Origin: Polaromonas sp.
GTDB lineage: Bacteria; Pseudomonadota; Gammaproteobacteria; Burkholderiales; Burkholderiaceae_C
DNA: 64,000 nucleotides
Assembly: GCF_016185115.1 (NCBI RefSeq)
Contig: NZ_JACPOF010000015.1
Coordinates: 434,001-498,000 of the forward strand
Direction: 5' to 3'
The notes below the pieces were generated by a model. It was not told the origin of the DNA. It searched no databases and was given only the letters and a program-made list of their open reading frames with translations. Below, in pieces: positions 48,833 to 58,879 of the stretch; within the stretch, counting starts at the first letter, position 1, and each line of letters begins with the position of its first letter. Position numbers and translations under genes: made by a program.

Positions 48833-49981
48833 ATGCTATCCCGGCCAAAGCTCATCAGTTTCAGCGATCTCCATCGGGAGGCAAAAAAGAGGCTTCCCAA
48901 GATTCTTTTTGATGTCATTGAAAGTGGCGTTGAAAACGAACATCTGCTGGCCCGCAACGAGGCGGCATTCAAGGATCATCTCTTAACGCCAAGGTTGCTC
49001 GTAGACGTCGGAGTACGTACGCAACAGACAACCATTTTCGGCAAGCAATACGCAGCACCGATAGGGATCGCGCCTACCGGCCTTGCTGGAATGTTTCGAG
49101 CGGGAGCGGAATCAATGCTCGCAAGGGCCGCAGTCCAGACGGACGTTCCATTCATCCTCTCGGGTGCCTGCATCGAGGAGCTGGAAAAAGTTTCAGCGAT
49201 ATCTCCAGATAGAACGTGGTTTCAGCTATATGCGGCTAGAGACAGAGCTGTGACGGAGGATCTGCTTACACGTACCAGAGATGCCGGCATAGAAACCCTT
49301 GTGCTGACCGTCGATACGCCTGTTCTTCCAAAGCGAGAGCGGGATATGCGCAACGGATTTGGTCTTCCCCTGAAGCCACCGTTGCCGCTGATGTTAGAAG
49401 CACTTGCCCATCCTGCATGGATCGCCCACTATTTGCTTAATGGTGGCCTGCCATTGATGAAAACCTGGGCACGATATGCCCCGAAGGATGCTGGCGCGGG
49501 TGAAGTTTTTACATACTTTAGATCGCAAAGCCCTTCTATTCAGACATGGAAAGATCTCGACTTCTTCCGTTCTAGATGGGACGGTAATCTGGTGCTTAAA
49601 GGGATCCAACATCCCGCAGATGCGATTCGTGCTGCCGAAGCTGGGGTTGACGGAGTCATTGTTTCAAATCACGGTGCAAAGGCGATGGATCAGGGGCCAG
49701 CGGCAATTACCTGTCTACCCGCTGTGGTGCAGGCCGTAGGTTCAAGGGTGGTCGTGATGATGGACAGTGGCATTCGCCGTGGTGCCGACGTCGTCGTTGC
49801 ACGCTGTCTGGGCGCTCAGTTTGTTTTCTCCGGCCGTGGACCTCTTTATGGAGTGATCGCAAGAGGCGTTGAAGGCGCTGCAAGCTGTATCGAAATTTTT
49901 AAAGATGAAATTGATCGCACGTTGGGCCTCATCGGCTGCCCAGACGCCAGGCTGCTTTCAACAGAGTACTTGTCGAAGTAG
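48833..49981 (+). CDS. FMN-dependent alpha-hydroxy-acid oxidase/dehydrogenase
   Basis: KKRLPKILFDVIESGVENEH; GVIVSNHGAKAMDQGPAAITCLPAV; MMDSGIRRGADVVVARCLGAQFVFSGR. Confidence 0.9.
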   Translation: MLSRPKLISFSDLHREAKKRLPKILFDVIESGVENEHLLARNEAAFKDHLLTPRLLVDVGVRTQQTTIFGKQYAAPIGIAPTGLAGMFRAGAESMLARAAVQTDVPFILSGACIEELEKVSAISPDRTWFQLYAARDRAVTEDLLTRTRDAGIETLVLTVDTPVLPKRERDMRNGFGLPLKPPLPLMLEALAHPAWIAHYLLNGGLPLMKTWARYAPKDAGAGEVFTYFRSQSPSIQTWKDLDFFRSRWDGNLVLKGIQHPADAIRAAEAGVDGVIVSNHGAKAMDQGPAAITCLPAVVQAVGSRVVVMMDSGIRRGADVVVARCLGAQFVFSGRGPLYGVIARGVEGAASCIEIFKDEIDRTLGLIGCPDARLLSTEYLSK

Positions 49982-50055
49982 CTCTTTTTGCAAGCCAGTA
50001 ATTGTTGAGTTTTGGCATTGAGCCTTTCAGTTCTATAACCCCCATGGAGACATAA

Positions 50056-51108
50056 ATGAATAAAGAAACCTCACCACAAATCGCTGGAAAATCCCCAAAA
50101 CTCTCCACGCGCGAATCGGCAATAACCCGCCGCACTGTTATCGCCAACGGCGCCGGCCTTCTTCTAGGGGCCTCCCTTAGTGGCCTCGCGTCCGCGCAGC
50201 CCGCAGGCAAGTGGCCGGCACAACCGATTAAATGGGTGGTAGCTTACCCAGCCGGCGGCGGCTTAGATGTCATGACCCGGTTGCTCGCGAATGAGATGTC
50301 GCCCAAATTGGGTCAGCCGATTGTGGTCGACAACCGCGCAGGTGCTGGCGGCACGATCGGCGCTGCATTTGTCGCCAAAGCGCCGGCCGACGGCTATACC
50401 CTCATGACCATTGATATTGGCGGATATACAACTGCTCAATACCTCTACAGTAACTTGCCTTACAGCCCACCTCGCGACCTTCAAATTATTGGGACGATGG
50501 TCCGGCTTCCCTTTGTATTGGTGGTGAACGCCAATAGTCCTGCGAAGACATATCAAGAATTCATTGCCCTTGCAAAAAGGAGCCCCGGGAAACTGAACTA
50601 TGGAACCTCAGGGGTGGGCAATCCTCTCCACATCAGCATGGAGCTCTTGCAGCGTCGAACAGGCATTAGCATGGCGCACGTCCCTTATAAGGCAATGGTC
50701 GGGATGGTTGCCGATCTCGTCGGCGGCCAGGTAGATGCTGCAATCGGGGACTTTGGTTCTTTCAAATCTTTTATTCAGAGCGGAAGACTGCGTGCTCTTG
50801 CGGTTGCAACGGACATCAGGCTTGAGTTGCTCCCGGATGTACCTACATTCGACGAGGTTGGCCTTAAGAATTTCCCAATTTCTGTCTGGCTTGCTCTCGC
50901 TGCTCCCAAGGGCCTCCCTGCACCCATAGTGGAACAACTCTCGGTTGCCCTCAAGGAAGCTGTTCAGTCCGATACCGTTAAGCAGAAATTGGCTGTCGTT
51001 GGTGTGGAACCCTTTTATAAGGGTGGGCGAGAGGTGGAAACGTTTGCCAAGAGCCAGGTCGAATTGTGGGCTGATGTAGTGAAGCCGATGAATATCAAAC
51101 TGGATTGA
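50056..51108 (+). CDS. Tripartite tricarboxylate transporter-type solute-binding protein, Tat-like leader
   Basis: ITRRTVIANGAGLLLGASLSGLASAQ; WPAQPIKWVVAYPAGGGLDVMTR. Confidence 0.92.
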   Translation: MNKETSPQIAGKSPKLSTRESAITRRTVIANGAGLLLGASLSGLASAQPAGKWPAQPIKWVVAYPAGGGLDVMTRLLANEMSPKLGQPIVVDNRAGAGGTIGAAFVAKAPADGYTLMTIDIGGYTTAQYLYSNLPYSPPRDLQIIGTMVRLPFVLVVNANSPAKTYQEFIALAKRSPGKLNYGTSGVGNPLHISMELLQRRTGISMAHVPYKAMVGMVADLVGGQVDAAIGDFGSFKSFIQSGRLRALAVATDIRLELLPDVPTFDEVGLKNFPISVWLALAAPKGLPAPIVEQLSVALKEAVQSDTVKQKLAVVGVEPFYKGGREVETFAKSQVELWADVVKPMNIKLD

Positions 51109-51154
51109 CTGCGACCCAGCTTCAGCAGTGGGATGGACGTACCTGTAATTCGCC

Positions 51155-52513
51155 ATGAAACCGACAGTTGCAGACCTCCTTGCTCAATACACATGCAATC
51201 TGCAGTTCTCAGAAATTCCCGGAGATGTTGCAACCCTGGCAAAGCTTGCTATGCGAGATGGGATCGGATGTGCAATCAGTGCGGCAAATGAGCCTCTTAT
51301 CCAGATGCTTTTTGATGAGGCGGCAGAAACCGGCGGAGCGCCGCAATGTAGCGTCATAGGCAGAAATGAATTGCTGCCGCATTGTTCTGCAGCGCTAGTG
51401 AACGGCACTGCTGTCCAGGCGTTTGATTTTGACGATGTGAGCATGGTGTTCAGTGGACATCCCACGGCAGTACTGCTGCCAGTTGTATTGGCGCTCGGAG
51501 AGTTTGAAGGCAGGAGCGGCAAGGAAGTGCTGACTGCCTATCTGTGTGGCTATGAGGTTGCGTGCTCGATATCGCGTCTCATATTGCCGAGTAGTCAAAA
51601 CCGTGGCTTTCACATGACCGGGGTTGTTGGTACCTTGGGCGCGGCAGCAGCAGCGGCGCGACTCCACGGCCTCTCCCCATCCCAGACCGCGCATGCTCTG
51701 GGGATTGCCGCCAGCCATGCGTCAGGACTTCGGATCGACGGCGGAACCATGTGCAAACCTCTTCACGCCGGCCGGGCTGCTAGCAATGGAATATTTGCAG
51801 CACGAATGGCTCTCAGGGGCTTCACCGCCCGAATTGACTTCCTGGAAACTCAGCGCGGATTTGTAGAAGCCTACAGTGACGAAAAGCGTTGTGGCGTGTT
51901 TCGTCCACATGGGACGGACTACTATCTTCGGCAGCACATTTTTAAAAGGCATGCAGCATGCTTTTATACGCATAGTGCGATAGAGTGCGCGCGCTTTTTG
52001 GGTAGCAGCATGCGTGAACGCAATTCCCCTCGACCTCTGCACATCGAAATTGAGGTCAATCCGTCCGCGCAATTGGCATGTGGATTTCTGCGACCTGAAG
52101 ATGAGTTGGAAGCAAAGCGAAGTTTTCCTCTCGGCGTTGCACTTGCCTTCGATAATGCTGATACAGCCGATCAAGGCAATTTTCGGAAAGTGGAGAATTC
52201 GGATAGGCGGTTGTTAGACCTTTTAGATATTATCCATTTGACCTCTGCCGACGATCTCGCAGAGACCGCCGCCAGGGTGATGATCACCTATGCAGACGGA
52301 TCAAAAGACTCACATTTTTGTGACGTGGCAGTCAGTCCCACGACTCGTGATGCTTCAGAACAATATTCCCTTGACCGAAAATTTGAAAATCTGGTCACTC
52401 CTGTGCTGGGTTCTGAAAGCGCTACTGATTTAAGTGAGTCTGTACTTCATCTTGAGCAGCAATTGGACATGCGTCATTTGGCAAAGAAATGGCAAGTTCC
52501 TGAGCGAATATAA
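51155..52513 (+). CDS. MmgE/PrpD family protein
   Basis: GTAVQAFDFDDVSMVFSGHPTAVLLPVVLALGEFEGRSGKEVLTAYLCGYEV; KPLHAGRAASNGIFAARMALRGFTA. Confidence 0.92.
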   Translation: MKPTVADLLAQYTCNLQFSEIPGDVATLAKLAMRDGIGCAISAANEPLIQMLFDEAAETGGAPQCSVIGRNELLPHCSAALVNGTAVQAFDFDDVSMVFSGHPTAVLLPVVLALGEFEGRSGKEVLTAYLCGYEVACSISRLILPSSQNRGFHMTGVVGTLGAAAAAARLHGLSPSQTAHALGIAASHASGLRIDGGTMCKPLHAGRAASNGIFAARMALRGFTARIDFLETQRGFVEAYSDEKRCGVFRPHGTDYYLRQHIFKRHAACFYTHSAIECARFLGSSMRERNSPRPLHIEIEVNPSAQLACGFLRPEDELEAKRSFPLGVALAFDNADTADQGNFRKVENSDRRLLDLLDIIHLTSADDLAETAARVMITYADGSKDSHFCDVAVSPTTRDASEQYSLDRKFENLVTPVLGSESATDLSESVLHLEQQLDMRHLAKKWQVPERI

Positions 52514-52596
52514 GGCTTGGGGATTTGGAGGCTGGGACCAACCCATGGGAAAGTTAGTTGAGTACAAGGTGTCTTACAACTCCCTATCTCGTAACG

Positions 52597-53106
52597 CTAC
52601 TCAAAGATTTTGACCTCATCCAAGATGTAAGGCGCTTCTTTGTTCTTTTCAGAATAGCCGTCGAATGATCGGCCCTCAATATCAATCCTTGCCAGAATAT
52701 CCTTATGCGGATCCAGCGCGGCCCCAACGCGAAGCATGACCAGCGGCTCTTCCTCTTCCGCTTGAAACCAGTAGAACGCACCTGAAGGAATAAGAACGCA
52801 ATCATTCTTTTCGACGCGCTTGGTCTCGTTTTTGGGACCATAGAAGATTGCCGACCCCTGCAGCACAACAAATAAATGATCCTCGTTCGAGTGGGCGTGG
52901 AGTTCATTTTCACCACCCGTGGCATAGGTTTTCAGGACAACATTCATGTATTTGGAGGCGCCCAACACTTGATTGGTGCGCCCTGCTTTAGGCAGGCGAG
53001 CTCTAATATGAAAAAAGCTAGGTACGGTTTTCTGCGACAACCGATCCATTTCGGCTCTCCATTCGTCGGCACTGTTGGCGATTGGAGCAATTGAAGTAGA
53101 AGTCAT
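52597..53106 (-). CDS. Cupin-domain protein
   Basis: ENELHAHSNEDHLFVVLQGSAIFYGPKNET; close paralog of 38312..38827. Confidence 0.88.
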   Translation of the reverse strand: MTSTSIAPIANSADEWRAEMDRLSQKTVPSFFHIRARLPKAGRTNQVLGASKYMNVVLKTYATGGENELHAHSNEDHLFVVLQGSAIFYGPKNETKRVEKNDCVLIPSGAFYWFQAEEEEPLVMLRVGAALDPHKDILARIDIEGRSFDGYSEKNKEAPYILDEVKIFE

Positions 53107-53126
53107 TGGTGTATTGCAGGAGATTG

Positions 53127-53585
53127 TTAAATTGACAGACCGAGAACACGGTCGAGGGAGAAGGGGCCGCCACCGTGGACCACGAAATACATGCAGCAGA
53201 TTGCCCATAAAGCGTAGTGCTCAAAGCCGTTCTGATTAGCAAAATATCCGTCTTTCCGGAGATGGTGACATGCGGAGAGGATCAGTAGCAGAGCGCAGCC
53301 CAGTGCGGCAAATCGTGTAAATAGTCCGACTGCCAGTAAAGCGCCACATACCAGATTGTTGATAGTCGACGCCACTGCCCAAAACATGCCTGGCCGCCAG
53401 CCGAACCGCTCCAGGTACTCTGCGGTACCCCGAAGGTCACCAACGGGCATACCAGTATTTTTGAAGAACCCGAAGCTTGCTCGCAGCGCGTACGGAACGA
53501 GTGCAGCGCCGACGCAGAAACGGAAAAATGCGTCCATCCACGGTGCCAAAGCCAAAAACATTTGATTAAGGTTCGAACTCATCAT
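53127..53585 (-). CDS. DoxX-family membrane protein
   Basis: DAFFRFCVGAALVPYALRASFGFFKNTGMPVGD; GLFTRFAALGCALLLILSACHHL. Confidence 0.82.
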   Translation of the reverse strand: MMSSNLNQMFLALAPWMDAFFRFCVGAALVPYALRASFGFFKNTGMPVGDLRGTAEYLERFGWRPGMFWAVASTINNLVCGALLAVGLFTRFAALGCALLLILSACHHLRKDGYFANQNGFEHYALWAICCMYFVVHGGGPFSLDRVLGLSI

Positions 53586-53630
53586 GGGCGCGCACCAAAG
53601 AGACATTTAGTGTGTGAAGCTTTCGAAATC

Positions 53631-54476
53631 TCAGGCTTCATGAGGCGTATCCTTCTGAACGCTGGCCCAGTTTGCAATCTCATCTTTTCGCATGAACACA
53701 ACGCCGTCGTGGCTTTGCGCGTAGTCAATGAAATCGCTTAGTGCTTTCACTATTGCTGGTTGACCGGCTATACGGTCGTGCGCACTAACTGACATCAAAC
53801 GACGTCGCTGTGTTCCTTCGGAATAAAGGACATCAAATTCATCCTTCAAATCCGAAAGGAAATCCTTGGCCGAAATTGAAAGCTGGTGAAATCTGTCGAT
53901 GTCATTGTTGCGGCGCGTATAGGGGACGACCATGAATGGCTTGCCGGCTACGGAAACAGAAAATGGCTCGTCGCGGCTGACGTCATCGATGTAGTATTTG
54001 AACCCTAAGGACTGAAGAATTTCCAGAGTATTTGGTCCGTTCCTTAAAGCAAATGCATTGAATCCTGTGGGCCGGACGCCGGCAGCACTTTCTATGGCCC
54101 TGATATTTGCTTCATAGGAGGCACGCTCTTCATCCGGCTGCATTCTCCAGTGGGGTTCCCACTTGTGACCATGTGCTGCAGCTTCGTGACCTCTATTGAC
54201 GATTTCCTTGACCAGCGCGGGGCTTTGCTCGACAGCTTTGCCGACCATATGCGAGGTAACTTTTATTCCCTTTTGATCCCAAAGATTCAGAAGCCGAGGG
54301 ATACCTTCCTTCAATCCATATTCAAACCATTTCACAGTAGCCGGATTGGGCGTCTCCGCGTCCATTTCGGCGAATGGACTATATGGCGCATGGGCTGGTT
54401 GCGCCCCGGCTTCCAATTGCATAGAGATGGATATTGCCAAACGTGCACCGTTTGGCCAAAAGCTTTTTTGCGACAT
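53631..54476 (-). CDS. Polysaccharide deacetylase / PuuE-like carbohydrate esterase 4 family
   Basis: WPNGARLAISISMQLEAGAQP; GHEAAAHGHKWEPHW; RBS gagg before ATG 54476. Confidence 0.87.
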   Translation of the reverse strand: MSQKSFWPNGARLAISISMQLEAGAQPAHAPYSPFAEMDAETPNPATVKWFEYGLKEGIPRLLNLWDQKGIKVTSHMVGKAVEQSPALVKEIVNRGHEAAAHGHKWEPHWRMQPDEERASYEANIRAIESAAGVRPTGFNAFALRNGPNTLEILQSLGFKYYIDDVSRDEPFSVSVAGKPFMVVPYTRRNNDIDRFHQLSISAKDFLSDLKDEFDVLYSEGTQRRRLMSVSAHDRIAGQPAIVKALSDFIDYAQSHDGVVFMRKDEIANWASVQKDTPHEA

Positions 54477-54672
54477 TTTTTCCTCGGTGGGATGCATCGT
54501 TGAGAATATTCGAGCATCAGGCTTGGTGCTCCCGTCAAGGCAAGAATCTAATCCTATCTAGCAGGTGCTTCAATCTTGATTCGTGATCAATACGGGTATG
54601 CGAGGAGGAGTCGTATAAAGCTTGCAACTATGGACATGTCGCGGCAATATTCGGTCAAAGAGGATACTGAAT

Positions 54673-55983
54673 ATGGCTCAAAAACAAAAACTGAACTTGG
54701 ACGGGATCGCATCCCAGAACTCTCAGGAAAAGCAAGACTATGTGAGCGCCGCAGAGGCGATGAAAATGATGGGGGTTCGGCAGCAGACCTTGTACGCCTA
54801 TGTGAGCAGGGGGTTAATTTCAAGTTTGGCGCAACCTGGCAGTAAAGAGAAACTATATTTGCGCAGCGATGTGGAACGCATGTGTATTCGCTCCCTCGCT
54901 AGGACCGGTCATGGGGCGCTAGCGGCTTCAGCAATGAATTGGGGTGATCCGATCGTCCCGAGCACCATAACGGAAATAACTCCTTCAGGTCATCGCTACC
55001 GTGGGCGGTCGGCTGCGGAACTCGCACGCATGAAAGTTTCCTTTGAATCCGCAGCTGAACTGCTGTGGACAGGCACTCTTCTTGATGAGGCTATTACTTG
55101 GCCAGTCCTAGAACTTACTCCTGAGCTAAAACGTATCACTGACTCGCTGGAGAGCCAAAATCCAGCAGATCAATTGCTGGAGATATTCTCAATTGTCACC
55201 TTGCATTTGGGCGTAGCTGCAGGGGCGGGCGGAGCTACGGCGGAAAGGGGCCAGGGCGGGCGCACATACGACGCAGCGCGCCAGATCATCCACTCACTGG
55301 TGGGATGTTGTGGATACGCAGGTCCGTTGGAGAAATTCGTTCCCATGACACCTGGTTCCTCGGTGGTTCAAGGTCTGATCGACGCTCTCCAGATTGAGAG
55401 TTCGGATTCGAACATTGAGGCACTCAATGCAATTTTGGTAATCATGGCAGACCACGAACTATCCCCTGGAACCCTTTGCGCCAGGGTATGTGCGTCTGGT
55501 GGTAGTGCCTTGCACAGTTGTCTGGCTTCCGGCGCTTGCGCGATCGCAGGTCTGGGCATTGGACGGCAATATTTGCGAGTTGATGCTTTTCTGCAGGCAT
55601 CTAGCTCAAGAGAGCTCATGCAGCGGGCCAAAGATGCACATGCTAGAGGGGCTGTCGTCCCTGGATTTGTTCATCCGATGTATCCGCGCGGCGACCCCCG
55701 AGCAAAATACCTTCTGTCCGTACTGCAGCGCCGTCCTCTACTTTCGAAAAGCTCTAAAGCTCTCTTAACCTTTGTTGACCGGATGGAGGATGAGTTGAAT
55801 CTGCATCCTAGGCATGAACTCGGAATAGTCGCAGTTTGCAGAGAGATGAATTTGCCAAAGCAGTTGCCAGGCGCACTGTTTGGGCTTGCGCGAACGGCTG
55901 GATGGGTTGCTCATATACAAGAGCAGAGGTTGACGGGGTCTTTGCTCAGGCCTCGGGCCAAGTTTGAAGGTACTTCCGTGTAG
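54673..55983 (+). CDS. Helix-turn-helix (MerR/HTH_17-like) domain fused to citrate-synthase-like domain
   Basis: N-term YVSAAEAMKMMGVRQQTLYAYVSRGLISSLAQPGSKEKLYLRSDVERM; C-term MADHELSPGTLCARVCASGG and VPGFVHPMYPRGDPRAKYLL. Confidence 0.82.
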   Translation: MAQKQKLNLDGIASQNSQEKQDYVSAAEAMKMMGVRQQTLYAYVSRGLISSLAQPGSKEKLYLRSDVERMCIRSLARTGHGALAASAMNWGDPIVPSTITEITPSGHRYRGRSAAELARMKVSFESAAELLWTGTLLDEAITWPVLELTPELKRITDSLESQNPADQLLEIFSIVTLHLGVAAGAGGATAERGQGGRTYDAARQIIHSLVGCCGYAGPLEKFVPMTPGSSVVQGLIDALQIESSDSNIEALNAILVIMADHELSPGTLCARVCASGGSALHSCLASGACAIAGLGIGRQYLRVDAFLQASSSRELMQRAKDAHARGAVVPGFVHPMYPRGDPRAKYLLSVLQRRPLLSKSSKALLTFVDRMEDELNLHPRHELGIVAVCREMNLPKQLPGALFGLARTAGWVAHIQEQRLTGSLLRPRAKFEGTSV

Positions 55984-56151
55984 AGCTTCTTGACCGGGCA
56001 GAGATCGGTCAGAAAAGGGGGTTGCTACACAGGGATGTGCTTTCCCGTATTGATAGGAAATCAAGATTGAAGTCTGTTGACTGCGGCAATACGATTCCCG
56101 GCCGGCACATCTTGTCGCCGAGGCGAATTAACACAGCATCAGGAGACCACG

Positions 56152-57135
56152 ATGGATTTTCAAAAGCGACTGACATTGAAGCGTACGCTCGGAACAGCCG
56201 TTGCAATGGCGGCGTTACCCAGTTTGGCTCAGACATTCCCTACTAAACCCATTCGTTGGATCGTCGGCTATCCGCCGGGTAGCGGACTTGACTTTGTCGC
56301 TCGTGTGGTTGCTGAAGGGATGAGCAAAGAATTGGGGCAACCCGTTGTTGTTGATAACAAAGCAGGTGCTGCAGGGGCTATCGCCGCCGCTGCACTTGCC
56401 GCTGCACCTAGCGATGGGTATAGCCTTCTTAGCGTGGATATGGGTGCTTATTCCCTGAATCCTCATCTGTACACAAAGCTGGCGTATGACCCACGTCGGG
56501 ACTTTGCAATGACCGGCATGATGGTGACCTTGCCCATGGTCATGTTTGTTCCCGTATCACTTGGCGTATCGACAGTGGCCGAATTCGTGGCTTACGTAAA
56601 GTCAAAGCCAGAGAAGTCAGTCAATTTTGCATCGTCAGGGATGGGAAATCCTGTGCATCTGACCATGGAAATGTTCCAGCGCAAAGCCGGACTCAACATG
56701 GTTCATGTTCCTTACAAGGGCTCGCCTCCGGCGGTCGCCGATCTTGCCGCAGGGCTGGTGTCCGCCATGTTTGTCGATCCGAGTACCGCCATGCCCTTTG
56801 TGCAGTCAGGCAAGTTGCGCGTCATTGGAACAAACACTTTGGCGAGACTGCCGACACTCCCTGATGTTCCTACGCTCAAAGAGTCAGGCTACGACGTATT
56901 CTTCCCGGTCTGGCTCGCCATGGCGATGTCTGCCAGCACGCCGAAGCCACTCGTTGAACGTATCAACCACAGCCTTAACGAGACAATGAAGACGCCCCAA
57001 GTCAGCAAGCGCCTGAGCGATGCGGGCTTCATCGTAGGAGAGCGGATGAGCGCTCAACAAACCGAACAATTTGCGCGCAGCGAGTACCAGAACTGGGGAA
57101 AAACATTGGCTCCGATGAATATCAAGCTTGAGTGA
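56152..57135 (+). CDS. Tripartite tricarboxylate transporter-type solute-binding protein
   Basis: FPTKPIRWIVGYPPGSGLDFVARVVAEGMSKELGQPVVVDNKAGAAGAIAAAALA. Confidence 0.93.
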   Translation: MDFQKRLTLKRTLGTAVAMAALPSLAQTFPTKPIRWIVGYPPGSGLDFVARVVAEGMSKELGQPVVVDNKAGAAGAIAAAALAAAPSDGYSLLSVDMGAYSLNPHLYTKLAYDPRRDFAMTGMMVTLPMVMFVPVSLGVSTVAEFVAYVKSKPEKSVNFASSGMGNPVHLTMEMFQRKAGLNMVHVPYKGSPPAVADLAAGLVSAMFVDPSTAMPFVQSGKLRVIGTNTLARLPTLPDVPTLKESGYDVFFPVWLAMAMSASTPKPLVERINHSLNETMKTPQVSKRLSDAGFIVGERMSAQQTEQFARSEYQNWGKTLAPMNIKLE

Positions 57136-57970
57136 CAGGCTAGCTCAGACTCTGAACATGAGAGCGTTGATCGGCAGAACTGCCATTGTGTGTGGCGCTG
57201 GCGCCATTGGTCCGGGATGGGGAAACGGGAAAGCGACTGCGGTGGCGTTTGCCAGGGCGGGCGCTAAAGTCCTGGCAGCGGATGTGAGCGCTGATTCAGC
57301 AAGGGAGACTCAGGAGATCATTCTGAGCGAGGGTGGGAACTGCGAGATTTTTGCAGGTGATTTATCCGATAGTGCGTCGGTCGAAAAGATGGTCGCGGTG
57401 TGCCTGAGCCACTTTGGAAGTGTTGATATTCTGCATAACAACATCGGGGTTATGTTCCCCGGTGACGTAGTTTCTCTCGAAGAGAAAGATTGGGATTTGG
57501 CGTCGAGGCTAAATATCAAAACGCTTTTTTTATCTTGCAAGCATGTAATACCAGTCATGCTCTCCCAAGGATTCGGGGTTATTACCAACGTCGGCTCAAT
57601 CTCGGCAAGTCGGTATTTGGGAATGCCGGCTATCGCATATAGCACTACGAAAGGTGCGGTGCACTCATTTACGTCAGCGCTCGCCGCTCAGTATGGGCGT
57701 CAAGGCATTAGGGTCAACACCATCACCCCAGGAATAGTTGATACGCCAACGTTAGAACATGCATCCGCAAAAATTGCCGAAGCGTTACAAATCAGCGATA
57801 TCGCCTCTGCACGGGCCGCGAGAGAGAACTCGGTGCCGCTAGGTCGGTTTGGAACTGCCTGGGATGTGGCAAATGCAGCGGTTTTTCTTGCTTCAGACCA
57901 AGCGTCTTACATCACCGGTACTGATCTTCTCGTGGATGGCGGACTTTCGTGTGTAGCGCCACGGTCGTAA
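57128..57970 (+). CDS. Short-chain dehydrogenase/reductase
   Basis: AIVCGAGAIGPGWGNGKATAVAFARAGAKVLAADVS; YSTTK active site; ATG at 57158 is an alternative start. Confidence 0.9.
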   Translation: MSDRLAQTLNMRALIGRTAIVCGAGAIGPGWGNGKATAVAFARAGAKVLAADVSADSARETQEIILSEGGNCEIFAGDLSDSASVEKMVAVCLSHFGSVDILHNNIGVMFPGDVVSLEEKDWDLASRLNIKTLFLSCKHVIPVMLSQGFGVITNVGSISASRYLGMPAIAYSTTKGAVHSFTSALAAQYGRQGIRVNTITPGIVDTPTLEHASAKIAEALQISDIASARAARENSVPLGRFGTAWDVANAAVFLASDQASYITGTDLLVDGGLSCVAPRS

Positions 57971-58007
57971 ATGAATTAGCTGAACAAGAAAACTGAAAGA
58001 AACTGAA

Positions 58008-58742
58008 ATGAGACTAAGAGATCGTTGTGCCTTTGTGACCGCGGCGGCGCAGGGAATTGGCAAAGCAGTGGCTTTGCAACTAGCCGCTGAAGGGGCGACG
58101 GTAATTGCCACCGATGTCAATGCCGACATGCTGCAAGAGCTCAGGAGTGAACGCATTCAGGTACGTTCCCTTGATGTTCGCGAGCACTCCCGCATTCTGG
58201 AGTTGGCCCATGAGTTTCAAGAAGTCGATGTGATAGTTAATGTGGCTGGGTGGGTGCATCACGGCGACATACTTCACTGCTCCGAAGAGGATTGGGATCA
58301 AACCTTTGACATTAATGTCAAGTCAATGTTTCGGATCAATAAGGCCTTCATCCCATCGATGATTCGGCGAGGTCGGGGCTCGATCATCAATATAGCTTCT
58401 GTGCAGTCTTCCATTATTGGAAATGCGACCCGCTTGGCGTACGGCGCGAGTAAGGGCGCTGTTATCGGACTAACCAAAGCGCTTGCAATGGGGCACGCAA
58501 AAGACGGTGTGCGTTGCAACGTAATTTGTCCAGGTGTGATTGATACGCCGACCGTTGCGCAGCGGGTCGCCGCGTGCGTTGATCCTGAAGCTGAGCGCCT
58601 CGCCCGGGTAGCCGCACATCCTATTGGGCGCTACGGTTCGCCAGCCGAGATTGCTTCCGCTTGTGTTTATCTTGCAGGCGATGAATCAGCATTTACGACC
58701 GGGTCTGTACTTGTTGTTGATGGCGGCTACTCCGTTGGATAA
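58008..58742 (+). CDS. Short-chain dehydrogenase/reductase
   Basis: CAFVTAAAQGIGKAVALQLAAEGATVIATDVN; YGASKGAV. Confidence 0.92.
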   Translation: MRLRDRCAFVTAAAQGIGKAVALQLAAEGATVIATDVNADMLQELRSERIQVRSLDVREHSRILELAHEFQEVDVIVNVAGWVHHGDILHCSEEDWDQTFDINVKSMFRINKAFIPSMIRRGRGSIINIASVQSSIIGNATRLAYGASKGAVIGLTKALAMGHAKDGVRCNVICPGVIDTPTVAQRVAACVDPEAERLARVAAHPIGRYGSPAEIASACVYLAGDESAFTTGSVLVVDGGYSVG

Positions 58743-58879
58743 GTAAAGTGAACCCCACAGATCAAGCGGATACTGAAGGGCCTGCGACTTGGCTTTTTGG
58801 ATACAAACAATTTTCCTGTGATTGACCACGACCTTGCTCTATTGCGTTAGGTCGTAAGTCAATCTTTTTCGAGGAATGT

